This document shows positions 18,323-30,467 of a stretch of 64,000 nt of DNA, piece by piece. Position 1 is the first letter of the stretch; each line of letters opens with the position of its first letter. The stretch lies in contig NZ_JTJL01000020.1 of the NCBI RefSeq assembly GCF_001678495.1, forward strand, positions 19,940 through 83,939, read 5' to 3'. The notes beneath the pieces are model-generated. The model worked only from the letters and a program-made list of their open reading frames with translations. It had not been told where the DNA came from and made no database searches. The translations under genes and the position numbers were made by a program. The DNA is from Gallibacterium salpingitidis (lineage in GTDB: Bacteria; Pseudomonadota; Gammaproteobacteria; Enterobacterales; Pasteurellaceae).

Positions 18323-18736
18323 TTATTTCTCTGTTGAGGTATGAACACAGCGATAACGAATCCCAAGATAGCAGAGATTTCCCCAACCTAATAAAAAGAA
18401 GACACCGCCAATAGGGGTGAGATGCGCTAAGCTATGATTTCCAGTGATGGCTAGACAGTATAGGCTAAAACAAAATAATACAATACCGACGATCCAACAA
18501 TAACCACTGATAGCCGCTTTTTTACGCCAATGGGCATCGATTTGTGTAAGCTGTAATAGAATAGTCATAAAACAGAGCGCTAAAGTATGAAAGACTTGAT
18601 AACGCCAGCCAGTTTCTAACCAGTTAATTGCCTCGGCTGAAAGCTGTTTAGTGAGTACATGGGAAGCGAAGGCGCCAAAAGCGACACAGAAAAAACCGCT
18701 AATAGCAGTCAAAATCAAAAAACGTTTAAACATCAT
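18323..18736 (-). CDS. ygdD: DUF423 membrane protein YgdD
   Basis: A 137-residue inner-membrane protein of the DUF423 family with four hydrophobic segments. The typical N-terminal pattern is FGAFASHVL (about residues 20-28) and the family motif LAHLTPIGGVFFLLGW is near the C terminus. Function is unknown. It lies 13 bases after gcvA and 10 before rlmM, so the three probably form one transcript, as in E. coli. Confidence 0.87.
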   Translation of the reverse strand: MMFKRFLILTAISGFFCVAFGAFASHVLTKQLSAEAINWLETGWRYQVFHTLALCFMTILLQLTQIDAHWRKKAAISGYCWIVGIVLFCFSLYCLAITGNHSLAHLTPIGGVFFLLGWGNLCYLGIRYRCVHTSTEK

Positions 18737-18749
18737 TATTGTTATTTCC

Positions 18750-19625
18750 TTAGATTAATGAAATTAACCAATCACGAAAGGCTTTGATCTTTTGATCATT
18801 TTCACGATCAGAATGATAAACCACATAAAAGGATTTTGGATCTTTGAGTTGTAAATTTAACACTTCTTGGAGATTTCCTTGTGTGATCTCTTTTTGTGCT
18901 AACAATTCATTAGCTAATACAATGCCTTGTCCATGAATAGCTGCTTGTAACGCCATAAAAGTGTGGCTGAATACAGGATTGTGTTGCAAATCAATACCAT
19001 CCAGCTGTAAAGCATTTAATGCTCGTTGCCAATTATCACGATTATGGACGTGTAATAGCGTGTGCTGACGCAAATCGTCAGGCTGTAAAATAGGTTGTCG
19101 TTGTAATAAACTCGGTGCAGCTAAAATTAATAAGCGAGCTTCTTTTAAGCGTTCAACGGTAAGCCCTTTCCAATCACCTTTACCATAATAAACAGCAATA
19201 TCAACTTCTCGAGTTAATAAGCCTTCATCGTGATCAACACCATTGATACGCACATCAATATCGGGATAAAGACGATTAAACTCACTTAATTGTGGTACTA
19301 ACCATTGCATACCGAAAGTTTGCGGGATATTCATTGATAAAACACTTTGCCCTTTATTTTTAGTTAATTTTTCGGTGGCATCCATTAGTTTTTTTAATAT
19401 ATTGTGTACATCAAAAAAATAAATTTTTCCTGCTTCAGTGAGTTCAAGTGTACGATTTTTGCGCAAAAAAAGTTCTATTCCTAAAAAATCTTCTAAAATT
19501 TTTATTTGATGACTGACCGCTGCTTGAGTGACAAATAACTCTTCTGCAGCTTTTGTGAAACTTAAATGTCTGGCAGCTGAATCGAAAGCTTTCAGAGCAT
19601 TTAAGGGAGGCAAACGTTTAACCAT
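18750..19625 (-). CDS. gcvA: LysR-type regulator GcvA
   Basis: GcvA controls the glycine cleavage genes and, in E. coli, activates transcription of the divergent sRNA gene gcvB. The 291-residue protein has an N-terminal LysR helix-turn-helix (LSFTKAAEELFVTQAAVSHQIKILE, residues 21-45) and a substrate-binding effector domain. The start KRLPPLNALKAFDSAARHLSFTKAAEELF aligns directly with E. coli GcvA. It is about 14 residues shorter at the C terminus. Orthology is strengthened by ygdD-rlmM downstream and by the gcvB gene on the other side. Confidence 0.93.
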   Translation of the reverse strand: MVKRLPPLNALKAFDSAARHLSFTKAAEELFVTQAAVSHQIKILEDFLGIELFLRKNRTLELTEAGKIYFFDVHNILKKLMDATEKLTKNKGQSVLSMNIPQTFGMQWLVPQLSEFNRLYPDIDVRINGVDHDEGLLTREVDIAVYYGKGDWKGLTVERLKEARLLILAAPSLLQRQPILQPDDLRQHTLLHVHNRDNWQRALNALQLDGIDLQHNPVFSHTFMALQAAIHGQGIVLANELLAQKEITQGNLQEVLNLQLKDPKSFYVVYHSDRENDQKIKAFRDWLISLI

Positions 19626-19712
19626 AATTTAATATCCAGTGTAAAAACTTGCTGTTAGCATTTATTTCTTTTGTTATTAGTTTTTTTTATGCGATAGATA
19701 AAAAAAAATTGT

Positions 19713-19741
19713 TTGTTTCTTCCTAAGTAGCTCCCTAGAAT
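19713..19741 (+). promoter_or_regulatory. gcvB promoter
   Basis: TTGTTT and TAGAAT are spaced 17 bases apart, pointing at the GcvB gene. The region between this promoter and gcvA is rich in A and T and contains TTATTAG, whose complement has the CTAAT core of GcvA sites in E. coli. Confidence 0.6.
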
Positions 19742-19747
19742 GGGCGC

Positions 19748-19934
19748 ATACTTAATGATTGGTCATTCCTTACTAGTTAATGAGTTTCAGATTCTTAAGT
19801 ATGATGTTGTGTTTGCATATTAGTCTAGACTTTCTAGACTGAGTAACTGAGAAGTTACTCATTTCACTTCCTGTATATTTTTATAAACTGAATTGTTTAT
19901 CTGCCACCTAACTATTTAGGTGGCATTTTTTTTC
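19748..19934 (+). ncRNA. gcvB: GcvB small regulatory RNA
   Basis: In enterobacteria GcvB is an Hfq-dependent sRNA of about 200 nt that represses many amino acid and peptide transporter mRNAs. Here, divergent from gcvA, three parts match E. coli GcvB: the GU-rich seed region (ATGATGTTGTGTTTGCATAT near 19801-19820), the block TTTCACTTCCTGTAT at 19862-19876, and a final terminator. In the terminator GCCACCTA (19903-19910) pairs with TAGGTGGC, followed by eight T residues. Two internal hairpins sit between them: AGTCTAGA/TCTAGACT and GAGTAACT/AGTTACTC. A promoter TTGTTT (19713-19718), 17 bases, TAGAAT (19736-19741) sets the 5' end near 19748. Ends are estimated. Confidence 0.9.
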
Positions 19935-21535
<1,601 letters not shown>

Positions 21536-21568
21536 TAACTAAAGAAGCATAGCTTTTTTATTGGGAAC

Positions 21569-21612
21569 AAACCGCTAAAGACAGAAAAGGTTTTTAGCGG
21601 TTTATTTTTTAT
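21569..21612 (+). terminator. Terminator after argG
   Basis: AAACCGCTAAA (21569-21579) pairs with TTTAGCGGTTT (21593-21603), followed by ATTTTTTAT. Confidence 0.82.
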
Positions 21613-21703
21613 GATTAATGACAGGAAAATGAACGGTTAGTACAACAATAATCCCCCTATTTATTAGAATTTTTGCTATACTTTCGTCCCAATCACTGAC
21701 TAG

Positions 21704-23164
21704 ATGGCAAACTTTATGGCTTGGACTCCAACTCGTACTTCGCAAGCAAAAACAACAGCAACACCAGCAGCAAAATCAAAAGAGATTGAACAGTTTACTC
21801 CTCCTCATTCTTTGGAAGCGGAGCAATCAGTATTAGGTGCTTTGTTATTAGATAATGGCTTGTGGGATCGTGTCGTAGAAGCGGTGATTGCACAAGATTT
21901 TTATACTTATGCACATCGTGTTATTTTCCAAGAAATTGAGAATTTATTAAGTCATGGCAAACCAGCCGATTTAATTACTTTAGAGCAAGCGTTAAGTAGT
22001 AAAGATCTCACTGATTCAGTAGGTGGTTTTTCTTATCTGGTTGAACTTTCACAAAAAACGCCAAACAGCGCCAATGCGTTAGCTTATGCAAATATTATTC
22101 GTGAAAAGGCGATTTTGCGTGAATTGATTGCAACGAGTAATAGCATTTCTGAAAATTGTTACTCACCAAATGGGCAAGATGTAAAAGATATTTTGGATAA
22201 TGCCGAGAGTAAAATTTTACAAATTTCTGAACAACGAATGGCTGGAACAGATACAGGACCGCAAAACATTTCTAAAATTTTATTTGATACCATTACCAAA
22301 ATTGAAACATTAGCGCAAAATCCAAGTTTAGGCGGGATTACAGGGGTTTCTACGGGATTTACCGATCTTGATAAAAAAACGGCGGGATTACAACCGGGCG
22401 ACTTGATCATTGTGGCGGCGCGTCCTTCTATGGGAAAAACGACGTTTGCACTGAATCTGTGTGAAAATGCTGCTTTACCAAAAGATCAAGATAAAGCAGT
22501 GTTGATTTTTAGCCTTGAAATGCCAGCTGAACAATTAATGACCAGAATGCTTGCTTCACTTTCTCGAGTGGATCAAACCAAATTGCGTACCGGGCAAATT
22601 GATTTTGCTAATGACGAAGGGGCAAGATTATCAAGCTGTATTTCGATTTTAAAAGAGAAAAGTAATATCTATATTGATGATACGTCTGGTTTGACCCCAA
22701 CAGAATTACGTTCAAGAGCAAGACGAATTCATCGAGAAAGTCCAAACGGCTTGGCCATGATAATGGTGGACTACTTGCAATTGATGCGTGTACCAGGTTA
22801 TGCCGAAAATCGTACTTTGGAAATTGCTGAGATTTCTCGTTCATTAAAAGCGTTGGCAAAAGAGTTGAAAGTACCAGTGATTGCTTTATCACAATTAAAT
22901 CGTAGCTTAGAACAACGTGCGGATAAGCGCCCAGTAAACTCGGATTTACGTGAGTCGGGAGCAATTGAGCAAGATGCTGATTTGATTATGTTTATCTATC
23001 GTGATGAAGTGTATAACCCAAATTCAGAATTTAAAGGAACCGCAGAAATTATTATTGGGAAACAGCGTAATGGCCCAATCGGGAGCGTACGTTTGGCGTT
23101 TATGGGCGGATATTCCCGCTTTGATAATTTGCAATATGGTTCAGATTACAATGACAATTATTAA
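21704..23164 (+). CDS. dnaB: Replicative DNA helicase
   Basis: DnaB is the hexameric 5'-3' helicase of the replication fork. The protein has the N-terminal primase-interaction domain ([19 protein letters not shown] from about residue 29) and a RecA-like ATPase domain with Walker [10 protein letters not shown] near residue 239 and the motif [10 protein letters not shown]. Length is 486 against 471 in E. coli; the extra residues are at the N terminus, and an ATG at 21716 is an alternative start. A -10 TATACT is at 21677-21682. No intein is present. alr follows after 17 bases. Confidence 0.95.
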   Translation: MANFMAWTPTRTSQAKTTATPAAKSKEIEQFTPPHSLEAEQSVLGALLLDNGLWDRVVEAVIAQDFYTYAHRVIFQEIENLLSHGKPADLITLEQALSSKDLTDSVGGFSYLVELSQKTPNSANALAYANIIREKAILRELIATSNSISENCYSPNGQDVKDILDNAESKILQISEQRMAGTDTGPQNISKILFDTITKIETLAQNPSLGGITGVSTGFTDLDKKTAGLQPGDLIIVAARPSMGKTTFALNLCENAALPKDQDKAVLIFSLEMPAEQLMTRMLASLSRVDQTKLRTGQIDFANDEGARLSSCISILKEKSNIYIDDTSGLTPTELRSRARRIHRESPNGLAMIMVDYLQLMRVPGYAENRTLEIAEISRSLKALAKELKVPVIALSQLNRSLEQRADKRPVNSDLRESGAIEQDADLIMFIYRDEVYNPNSEFKGTAEIIIGKQRNGPIGSVRLAFMGGYSRFDNLQYGSDYNDNY

Positions 23165-23181
23165 TTAACAAAGGCAGTATC

Positions 23182-24255
23182 ATGAAAGCAGCAACGGCAA
23201 AGATCAGCTCTCTTGCCCTTAAACATAATATTCAAAAGATAAAATCATTAGCACCAAACAGTAAAATTATTGCCGTCGTAAAAGCGAATGCCTACGGACA
23301 TGGTGTGGAATTTGTTTCACAAACGGTACAAGAAAATGTGGATTGTTTTGGTGTAGCGCGCTTAGGTGAAGCGCTTCGTTTACGCTCTAATGGAATTACT
23401 AAGCCTATCTTATTGTTAGAAGGCTTTTTTTCTGCCGCAGATTTACCTATTTTAGCAGTGAATAATTTGGAAACTGTGGTGCATTGTGCAGAACAATTAG
23501 ACGCATTACTACAAGCGACGTTACCGAATCCGATCAATGTGTGGATCAAGATTGACACTGGAATGCATCGTTTAGGTATCCAATTAGAAGAAGTCGAAAG
23601 CTATTACCAGGCTTTAACACAATCAGCAAACGTTAATCGCATTCGTTTTATTAGCCATTTTAGTCGTGCTGATGAATTAGACTGCGGTTATACCGAAAAA
23701 CAATTAGAGCGTTTTTTATCTGCTTGTGCGAATAAGGATGGGGAACGCAGTATTGCTGCTTCAAGCGGAATTTTATTCTGGCCAGAGTCACATCTAGAGT
23801 GGATTCGTCCAGGTATTATTATGTATGGTATTTCAGCGAATAGTACGCCAAGTAGTGCGTATGATTTAATTCCTGTAATGACGTTAACGTCATCTTTAAT
23901 TGCGGTGCGTGAACACAAAAAAGGTGAACCTGTTGGATATGGTGGCCGCTGGATTAGTGATAAGGACACTAAAATTGGTGTAGTAGCGATTGGTTATGGT
24001 GATGGTTATCCGCGCGATGTACCAACTGGTACGCCTGTATATGTTAATGGGCGACGTGTGCCAATTGTCGGTAAAGTTTCTATGGATATGCTGACTGTTG
24101 ATCTTGGTGCAGATGCACAAGATAAAGTTGGTGATGAAGTTATTTTATGGGGAAAAGAATTACCGATAGAAGAAATAGCAGAAATTATTGGCGTAATCAG
24201 TTATGAATTAGTGACTAAACTCACCCCGAGAGTTTTAGTGGAATATATTGATTAA
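23182..24255 (+). CDS. alr: Alanine racemase
   Basis: Alr interconverts L- and D-alanine with pyridoxal phosphate, supplying D-alanine for peptidoglycan. The PLP lysine is K34 in [11 protein letters not shown]. The family motif GYGDGYPR, near residue 270, precedes the [10 protein letters not shown] segment. The 357 residues match the family length. It lies between dnaB and pgi, 23 bases before the latter, an order shared with Haemophilus; the three may be co-transcribed. Confidence 0.95.
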   Translation: MKAATAKISSLALKHNIQKIKSLAPNSKIIAVVKANAYGHGVEFVSQTVQENVDCFGVARLGEALRLRSNGITKPILLLEGFFSAADLPILAVNNLETVVHCAEQLDALLQATLPNPINVWIKIDTGMHRLGIQLEEVESYYQALTQSANVNRIRFISHFSRADELDCGYTEKQLERFLSACANKDGERSIAASSGILFWPESHLEWIRPGIIMYGISANSTPSSAYDLIPVMTLTSSLIAVREHKKGEPVGYGGRWISDKDTKIGVVAIGYGDGYPRDVPTGTPVYVNGRRVPIVGKVSMDMLTVDLGADAQDKVGDEVILWGKELPIEEIAEIIGVISYELVTKLTPRVLVEYID

Positions 24256-24278
24256 TTTTTAATTAAAAGGAAAAAGCG

Positions 24279-25925
24279 ATGAAAAATATTAATCCAACTT
24301 CAACAAAAGCGTGGCAAGCATTGTTGCAACACCAACAAGAAGTGAAAGACCTTACCATTCAACAACTGTTTGCACAGGAATCTGATCGTTTCGATCACTA
24401 TTCACTTAAATTTAATCAAGATATTTTGATTGATTTTTCAAAGAATCGTTTAAATCAACAAACTTTAGCATTGTTACGCCAATTAGCGGAAGAAACTGCG
24501 GTAAGCGAAGCAATTGAAAGTATGTTTACGGGTGAGAAGATTAACCGTACTGAAAATCGTGCGGTATTACATACAGCATTGCGTAATCGCAGTAATAACC
24601 CTGTTTATGTTGACGGTAAAGATGTAATGCCTGAAGTCAATGCAGTATTGGCAAAAATGAAAGGTTTTTGTGATCGTGTCATTTCTGGGGAATGGAAAGG
24701 TTATACCGGTAAGGCGATTACTGATGTGATTAATATTGGGATCGGTGGTTCTGACTTAGGTCCATATATGGTGACTGAAGCATTACGTCCATATAAAAAT
24801 CATTTAACCATGCACTTTGTGTCTAATGTTGATGGTACGCATATTGCAGAAACTTTAAAGAAAGTGGATCCAGAAACAACATTAGTTTTAGTGGCATCAA
24901 AAACGTTTACTACGCAAGAAACTATGACCAATGCGCATTCTGCTCGTGAATGGTTCTTAGCGAAAGCAAAAGATGAAGCTCATATTGCAAAACACTTTGC
25001 GGCATTATCAACAAATGCTAAAGCAGTCGCAGAGTTTGGTATTGATACTGACAATATGTTTGAATTCTGGGATTGGGTTGGCGGACGTTATTCGCTTTGG
25101 TCTGCAATCGGTCTTTCTATTGCACTTTCCATTGGTTTTGAAAATTTTGAAGCACTATTAAGCGGTGCTCATGAAATGGATAAACATTTCCGTAATACAC
25201 CAGAGGAACAAAATATTCCATTAACATTAGCATTAGTGGGATTATGGAATACTAATTTCTTAGGTGCACAAACTGAAGCAATTTTACCTTACGACCAATA
25301 TATGCACCGTTTTGCAGCGTATTTCCAACAAGGTAATATGGAATCTAACGGTAAATATGTGGATCGTAATGGTAATGTTGTGAACTATCAAACAGGACCA
25401 ATTATTTGGGGCGAGCCAGGTACAAACGGACAGCACGCGTTTTACCAATTAATTCACCAAGGTACTACTTTGATTCCTTGTGATTTTATTGCTCCAGCGA
25501 AAACCCATAATCCATTGGGTGATCACCATAGCAAATTATTATCAAACTTCTTTGCACAAACTGAAGCATTAGCTTTTGGTAAAACAAAAGAAGAAGTGGA
25601 AGCGGAATTTGTGAAAGCAGGTAAAAACCTTGCGGATGTGCAACATGTTGTGCCATTTAAGGTGTTTACTGGAAATAAACCAACCAACTCTATTTTATTA
25701 AGTGAAATTACACCGTTTACATTAGGTGCGTTAATTGCGATGTATGAACATAAAATTTTCGTACAAGGCGTGATTTTCAATATCTTCACTTTCGATCAAT
25801 GGGGTGTGGAATTAGGTAAACAACTTGCAAACCGTATCCTACCTGAGTTAGTTGGTGATGAAAAAGTCTCATCTCACGACAGTTCAACCAATGGCTTGAT
25901 TAATCAATTCAAAGCATGGCGTTAA
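24279..25925 (+). CDS. pgi: Glucose-6-phosphate isomerase
   Basis: Pgi interconverts glucose 6-phosphate and fructose 6-phosphate. The 548-residue protein equals E. coli Pgi in length (549). It carries [11 protein letters not shown] near residue 150, the catalytic glutamate in QGNMESNGK, the histidine in [14 protein letters not shown], and the C-terminal lysine in [11 protein letters not shown] strong AAAAGGAAAAA ribosome binding site precedes the ATG. A terminator at 25961 ends the dnaB-alr-pgi cluster. Confidence 0.96.
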   Translation: MKNINPTSTKAWQALLQHQQEVKDLTIQQLFAQESDRFDHYSLKFNQDILIDFSKNRLNQQTLALLRQLAEETAVSEAIESMFTGEKINRTENRAVLHTALRNRSNNPVYVDGKDVMPEVNAVLAKMKGFCDRVISGEWKGYTGKAITDVINIGIGGSDLGPYMVTEALRPYKNHLTMHFVSNVDGTHIAETLKKVDPETTLVLVASKTFTTQETMTNAHSAREWFLAKAKDEAHIAKHFAALSTNAKAVAEFGIDTDNMFEFWDWVGGRYSLWSAIGLSIALSIGFENFEALLSGAHEMDKHFRNTPEEQNIPLTLALVGLWNTNFLGAQTEAILPYDQYMHRFAAYFQQGNMESNGKYVDRNGNVVNYQTGPIIWGEPGTNGQHAFYQLIHQGTTLIPCDFIAPAKTHNPLGDHHSKLLSNFFAQTEALAFGKTKEEVEAEFVKAGKNLADVQHVVPFKVFTGNKPTNSILLSEITPFTLGALIAMYEHKIFVQGVIFNIFTFDQWGVELGKQLANRILPELVGDEKVSSHDSSTNGLINQFKAWR

Positions 25926-25960
25926 TTATCAGCTAAACAGTATTGCAATTAACAGTAAAA

Positions 25961-25994
25961 AAGTATGGTGAGCAATTGCCATACTTTTCTTTTT
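25961..25994 (+). terminator. Terminator after pgi
   Basis: AAAAGTATGG (25963-25972) pairs with CCATACTTTT (25979-25988), followed by CTTTTTG. Confidence 0.83.
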
Positions 25995-26062
25995 GTCTAA
26001 CAAAAAGAATTAGACACATTTAAAAAAAAGTGCTTAACTAACTCAATTTTAAAAAATTGAGT
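25995..26062. repeat. Two inverted repeats upstream of the Fic gene
   Basis: The first is GTCTAA (25995-26000) with TTAGAC (26010-26015). The second is a perfect 10-base pair of arms, ACTCAATTTT (26041-26050) and AAAATTGAGT (26053-26062), with a 2-base centre. The second ends 11 bases before the Fic start codon and has no T tract, so it looks more like an operator or a translational hairpin than a terminator. Confidence 0.65.
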
Positions 26063-26073
26063 TTGGTGTAACT

Positions 26074-27393
26074 ATGAAAATTTCTAAGCCGAAACCATTT
26101 GCTGAATTAGTGCAATCTATTAAACCAGAACAGTGGCAGCTAATCGGAAAATATAAGGCAATCGATGAACAAGGACGTTATTTGCATTGGGATAAATTTA
26201 AATATGTTTATCCTAAAAATACTGAAGCGGCTTGGTTAGCGACAAAAATTAATCGTTCTTCTTTATTAACAGAGCTCAAAATCGCTGATATTTCTTTCTT
26301 TTATGCTGTACCAACTTCCCTCCAAGCATTACTACATTTTATTGATAAGATGAGTGGTGGGAATGTAGGCACAAATAATTTTGAAGGATTAAGTAGTACG
26401 GAACAGCAGCGTTTTTTATTAAAATCGTTAATCATGGAGGAAGCAATTACTTCTGCTCAATTAGAAGGTGCTGCGACAACAAGAAAAGTGGCAAAAGAGA
26501 TGTTGGAGAGTGAACGGAAGCCTAAGACGCAAGATGAAATAATGATTTTCAATAATTATTATTTGATGAAGGAAGCGATAAAACTAAAAAATGAACCGCT
26601 TTCACTGGAAATGATTTTAAAATTACATCGTATAGCAACCAATGACGCAATTGAAAATAATGCTGTATCAGGTGCATTTAGACAAGATAATCAAATTTGT
26701 ATTGTTGATTACGGTGGAGATATTATTCATCAACCACCTGAATATGAGAAATTACCTGAGTTAATGCAGTCTTTTTGTGATTTTGTGAATACTAATCACA
26801 ATGATAAAGAGGCAAATTTTATTCATCCAGTGATCAAAGCGATTATTCTGCATTTTCTAATTGGCTATATTCATCCATTTGGTGATGGTAATGGCAGGAC
26901 CGCAAGAGCGTTATTTTATTGGTTTATGCTAAAAAATGGTTATTGGTTGTTTGAGTATATTTCTATTAGCCGCCTGTTGAAAGAAGCGCCAGCTAAATAT
27001 GCGAAGGCATATCTTTATACTGAAACGGATGATTTAGATATAACCTATTTTTTGTATTATCAAGCAGAAATTGTAAAACGCGCTATTCTAGACTTAGAAA
27101 AGTATATCAGTGATAAACAGAATGAGTTTAAAGCCTTTAGTGCAGCAATTGTCTCTTATACCAGGAAAGTAACCCTCAATAGTCGTCAGATTCAAATCTT
27201 ACAAAAGGCGGCAAAAGATATTGGTGCAATTTTTACAGCCAAAGAAATCAGTAATCAATATGGTATTGCTGAAAACACAGCTAGAAAAGACCTTAATCAT
27301 TTATATCAATTAAATTTGTTCGGTCAAATTCGAAACGGTAATGCGATCTCTTATATTGCCCCAAATGATCTATTGGAACGCCTAAAACAGTAA
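26074..27393 (+). CDS. Fic family protein with C-terminal winged helix
   Basis: Fic proteins transfer AMP or other nucleotide groups to target proteins. The 439-residue protein has the complete catalytic motif HPFGDGNGR at residues 267-275, with the histidine and both arginine/asparagine positions intact. An N-terminal inhibitory motif of the S-x-x-x-E-G type (S127-A-Q-L-E131-G132) should hold the enzyme inactive, as in class II Fic proteins. Residues from about 365 form a winged helix-turn-helix domain (AKEISNQYGIAENTARKDLNHL). The target is unknown. It is a lone gene whose stop directly abuts the convergent priC stop. Confidence 0.9.
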   Translation: MKISKPKPFAELVQSIKPEQWQLIGKYKAIDEQGRYLHWDKFKYVYPKNTEAAWLATKINRSSLLTELKIADISFFYAVPTSLQALLHFIDKMSGGNVGTNNFEGLSSTEQQRFLLKSLIMEEAITSAQLEGAATTRKVAKEMLESERKPKTQDEIMIFNNYYLMKEAIKLKNEPLSLEMILKLHRIATNDAIENNAVSGAFRQDNQICIVDYGGDIIHQPPEYEKLPELMQSFCDFVNTNHNDKEANFIHPVIKAIILHFLIGYIHPFGDGNGRTARALFYWFMLKNGYWLFEYISISRLLKEAPAKYAKAYLYTETDDLDITYFLYYQAEIVKRAILDLEKYISDKQNEFKAFSAAIVSYTRKVTLNSRQIQILQKAAKDIGAIFTAKEISNQYGIAENTARKDLNHLYQLNLFGQIRNGNAISYIAPNDLLERLKQ

Positions 27394-27987
27394 CTAAGAT
27401 GAAGTAGTAGTAGCTTTAAATGCCAAATACTCTTCTAATTGTTCAATGGCAGCTAAGCAACGTGCACGACGTTGTTGATATTGTTCAATTTGTTGTTGCA
27501 ATTGTTGTTTGCTCTGCCAATCATTCGTTTGTTGTTGTAGTTTTTCCAAATTGGCTAAATAATCGTTAAATCGGGTGAGATATTCATAATATTTATGAAT
27601 GCGTTGTTCTGGTGGTAACTGGAAAACGGCATTTTTATCATGCTGTGTAGAGGTATGCCTCGATGCTGTTGTTATTGGCGATACCGCTAATTCAGGCAAA
27701 TGTTGCTGATTGACTGCATCAAACAATACTCGAAACTGAGCAGTAATTTTTTCTGCAAGATAATTAACGACTTGAGGGTTATCTAATTGCGTCAATTTTT
27801 GGATATTTTGTTTGATTTCATCAAGATAAAAACGCAATGGTTGAAAGGATTCCAGAAAAATAGTTTGATCAAAAGCGATGGTGAGAATCTGACTATCATC
27901 ATAAGCGGAAAAATAATCAAGCTGTTGTAATAGTTGCTCTACCAATTGTGCTTGTGAAATCGTCATTGTTTTTCCTTGATGAATCAA
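27394..27987 (-). CDS. priC: Primosomal replication protein N'' (PriC)
   Basis: PriC helps reload DnaB at stalled replication forks. The protein is helical and glutamine-rich. It shares with the family the N-terminal FDQTIFLESFQPLRFYLDEIKQNI, a central NYLAEKITAQFRVL and the PPEQRIHKYYEYLTRFNDYL block near residue 128. The frame gives 197 residues; a start at the second methionine (27966) gives 190 and is equally possible. Sequence conservation in this family is low, but the motif order is right. No terminator separates it from the convergent Fic gene. Confidence 0.8.
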   Translation of the reverse strand: MIHQGKTMTISQAQLVEQLLQQLDYFSAYDDSQILTIAFDQTIFLESFQPLRFYLDEIKQNIQKLTQLDNPQVVNYLAEKITAQFRVLFDAVNQQHLPELAVSPITTASRHTSTQHDKNAVFQLPPEQRIHKYYEYLTRFNDYLANLEKLQQQTNDWQSKQQLQQQIEQYQQRRARCLAAIEQLEEYLAFKATTTSS

Positions 27988-28047
27988 TAATAAAAATGGG
28001 CAAACTCAGCTGAATTTGCCCATTATAGTTATCTTAACGTGTTGATA

Positions 28048-29775
28048 CTACATTTTCTCAACGGTTTTAATTCCTAAGAGATCTAAGCCCTGTTTTAAAA
28101 TACGTGCAGTAAGAGCGGCAAGTTTTAAGCGGCTTTGTTTTACCTCATCTGCTTGATTTAGAATTGGACAATGTTCATAGAAAGAAGAGAATGCTCCAGC
28201 TAAGTCATAAAGATAAGCACAAAGAATATGTGGTGTACCGTCACGTGCTACGGTATTTACTGCTTCTTCAAATTTTAACAAGGTTAAGGCCAGTTGACGC
28301 TCTTTCTCATCATTAATCTGAATTGCACCTGATAGTGCATTAGGATCAATACCGCTATTTGCAAAGATCGAACGAATACGAGTATAAGCATATTGGATAT
28401 AAGGAGCAGTATTGCCTTCAAAGGTCAGCATATTATCCCAATCGAATACATAATCAGTAGTACGATTTTTTGATAAATCAGCATATTTGACCGCACCGAT
28501 GCCCACAACTTCAGCCACTTGTTGTTGTTCTTCCGCAGTAAGATGCGTTGATTTTTGACTAATCAACGCTTGAGCACGTTCAATCGCTTCATCTAATAAA
28601 TCAGCTAATTTTACTGTACCGCCAGTACGAGTTTTGAATGGTTTATTGTCTTTACCGAGCATCATTCCGAAATTGAAATGATCCCATGATACGCTTTCAG
28701 GAACATAACCTGCTTTACGCACAATCAACCACACTTGTTGTAAATGTTGGCTTTGACGGCTGTCAGTAAAATACAGAATACGATTAGCGTGTAATGTTTC
28801 ATAACGATATTTCGCACACGCGATATCAGTGGTTGCGTATAGGTAACCGCCATCTTTTTTCTGGATAATTACGCCAAGCGGATCGCCTTCTTTATTTTTA
28901 AATTCATCTAAGAAAACAACGATAGCACCATCGTCTTCGACGGCTAAACCTTTAGCTTTTAAATCTGCAACAATTTCAGGCAACATTGGATTATAAAGGC
29001 TTTCACCCATTACATCTTTATCCGTTAAGGTTACATTAAGACGATCATAATTGCGTTGATTTTGTTGCATCGTAATATCAACTAATTTACGCCACATAGT
29101 ACGGCAATACTCGTCACCGCCTTGTAGTTTTACAACATAGCCACGTGCTTTTTCGGCAAAGGCTTCATCTTCATCATAATGTTTTTTCGCTTCACGATAG
29201 AACGCCTCTAAATCACTTAATTCCATATCAGAAGCTTGCTCATTTTGCATTTTTTCTAAATAAGCAATTAACATACCGAATTGCGTACCCCAATCACCAA
29301 CGTGATTTGCGCGAATTACTTTGTGTCCAATAAATTCTAAGGTACGAACAACAGCATCACCGATAATCGTTGAACGTAGATGACCAACGTGCATTTCTTT
29401 TGCAACATTTGGTGCAGAGTAGTCAGCAACAATGGTTTGCGGTTGAATGCTAGAGAATAAGAATTTTTCATCAGCTAACATCAGATCGCTTTGTGCAGCC
29501 AACCAAGTTGGATTTAAGAAAATATTGATAAATCCTGGACCAGCAATTTCCACTTTTTCAATCATTTCACCAAGTTCGAGTTTCGCAACGACTTGTTGTG
29601 CGAGATCACGTGGTGGTAAACCTAACTTTTTCGCAGCAGCCATAATGCCGTTCGCTTGATAATCACCAAACTGCGCTTTTGTTGATGGGCGAACTAAGGC
29701 TTCGCTTTGCTGATCGGCGCCCGCTGCGATCATTGCGTGTTTTATTTTTTCGGATAGAATGGTTTGAATATTCAC
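28048..29775 (-). CDS. argS: Arginyl-tRNA synthetase
   Basis: ArgS charges tRNA-Arg. It is a class I synthetase with HIGH-like HVGHLRST near residue 125 ([21 protein letters not shown]). The C-terminal anticodon-binding domain includes [16 protein letters not shown]. The frame is open to 29805, but alignment to E. coli ArgS ([20 protein letters not shown]) places the start at GTG 29775, giving 575 residues (E. coli 577). It is divergent from yecM, as in E. coli. Confidence 0.94.
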   Translation of the reverse strand: MNIQTILSEKIKHAMIAAGADQQSEALVRPSTKAQFGDYQANGIMAAAKKLGLPPRDLAQQVVAKLELGEMIEKVEIAGPGFINIFLNPTWLAAQSDLMLADEKFLFSSIQPQTIVADYSAPNVAKEMHVGHLRSTIIGDAVVRTLEFIGHKVIRANHVGDWGTQFGMLIAYLEKMQNEQASDMELSDLEAFYREAKKHYDEDEAFAEKARGYVVKLQGGDEYCRTMWRKLVDITMQQNQRNYDRLNVTLTDKDVMGESLYNPMLPEIVADLKAKGLAVEDDGAIVVFLDEFKNKEGDPLGVIIQKKDGGYLYATTDIACAKYRYETLHANRILYFTDSRQSQHLQQVWLIVRKAGYVPESVSWDHFNFGMMLGKDNKPFKTRTGGTVKLADLLDEAIERAQALISQKSTHLTAEEQQQVAEVVGIGAVKYADLSKNRTTDYVFDWDNMLTFEGNTAPYIQYAYTRIRSIFANSGIDPNALSGAIQINDEKERQLALTLLKFEEAVNTVARDGTPHILCAYLYDLAGAFSSFYEHCPILNQADEVKQSRLKLAALTARILKQGLDLLGIKTVEKM

Positions 29776-29873
29776 GAATGTATGCCTTTTGAATTGAACT
29801 AACAAATTTAAACCCGTAATGATACTAGGGTTTCCTCATTCAGAAAAGTAGTAAACAATGAAATAAAGTGGTT

Positions 29874-30449
29874 ATGACAAATTTAAAACTTTTTCAGCAA
29901 TATCCTGCCTTATTACAACAACTAGCAGAAATTGAAGATCTATTTAAACAAATTATTGCAACAGCTAAATTAGCACCTGCTGTTATTGATCATGTTGCAT
30001 TACGTGTAAATGATTTGACATTAGCGCAACAATGGCGTTCCTGTTTAGCCGCAGATGCGACATTATTAAGTGATAATGAAATTAATGGCAGACCTATCTA
30101 TTTATATGAGTTAAAGCAGCCATTGACAGTGTTGGGACAAACAGTTGCTGTAGTTGAATTACCGTTTCCAACAGAGAAACAATATCCGCAACAAGGGTGG
30201 GAACATATTGAAATGATAGTTCCTTTTGCAGCGGAGGAAACGGTAGATGAATGGTTTGTGCGTATTGAAACACAATTAAAAATTGCAAGTGATAGAATTA
30301 TTTTGAAAAAAAGCTGTCATAAAGCGGTCGGAGAAGGTTTACCAAATCCAGCAGTTGCCATAAAATTGCTGGACAAACGTAATTTTGCAACAATTAAATT
30401 ACATCCTTACGCAATTAAGCGGATAGTGATGTCAGAACAACAACTCTAA
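29874..30449 (+). CDS. yecM: YecM family protein (VOC-like fold)
   Basis: A cytoplasmic protein of about 191 residues related to E. coli YecM, whose fold resembles metal-binding isomerases and oxygenases; no reaction is established. Conserved segments are DHVALRVND, LLSDNEINGRPIYLYEL, VVELPFPTEKQYPQQGWEHIEM and LPNPAVAIK. The frame opens at GTG 29868; I prefer ATG 29874. It is next to argS as in E. coli. Confidence 0.87.
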   Translation: MTNLKLFQQYPALLQQLAEIEDLFKQIIATAKLAPAVIDHVALRVNDLTLAQQWRSCLAADATLLSDNEINGRPIYLYELKQPLTVLGQTVAVVELPFPTEKQYPQQGWEHIEMIVPFAAEETVDEWFVRIETQLKIASDRIILKKSCHKAVGEGLPNPAVAIKLLDKRNFATIKLHPYAIKRIVMSEQQL

Positions 30450-30467
30450 AAAATTAAGGAGATAAAA

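Noticed and set aside
18313..18366. Upstream extension of rlmM over ygdD
   Set aside because: The extension has no similarity to RlmM, and a good ribosome binding site supports the start at 18312.
27440..27550. Repeated GTTGTT/CAA units in priC as a phase-variation tract
   Set aside because: The units are imperfect and encode glutamine runs within the reading frame; no uninterrupted simple repeat is long enough to suggest slippage.
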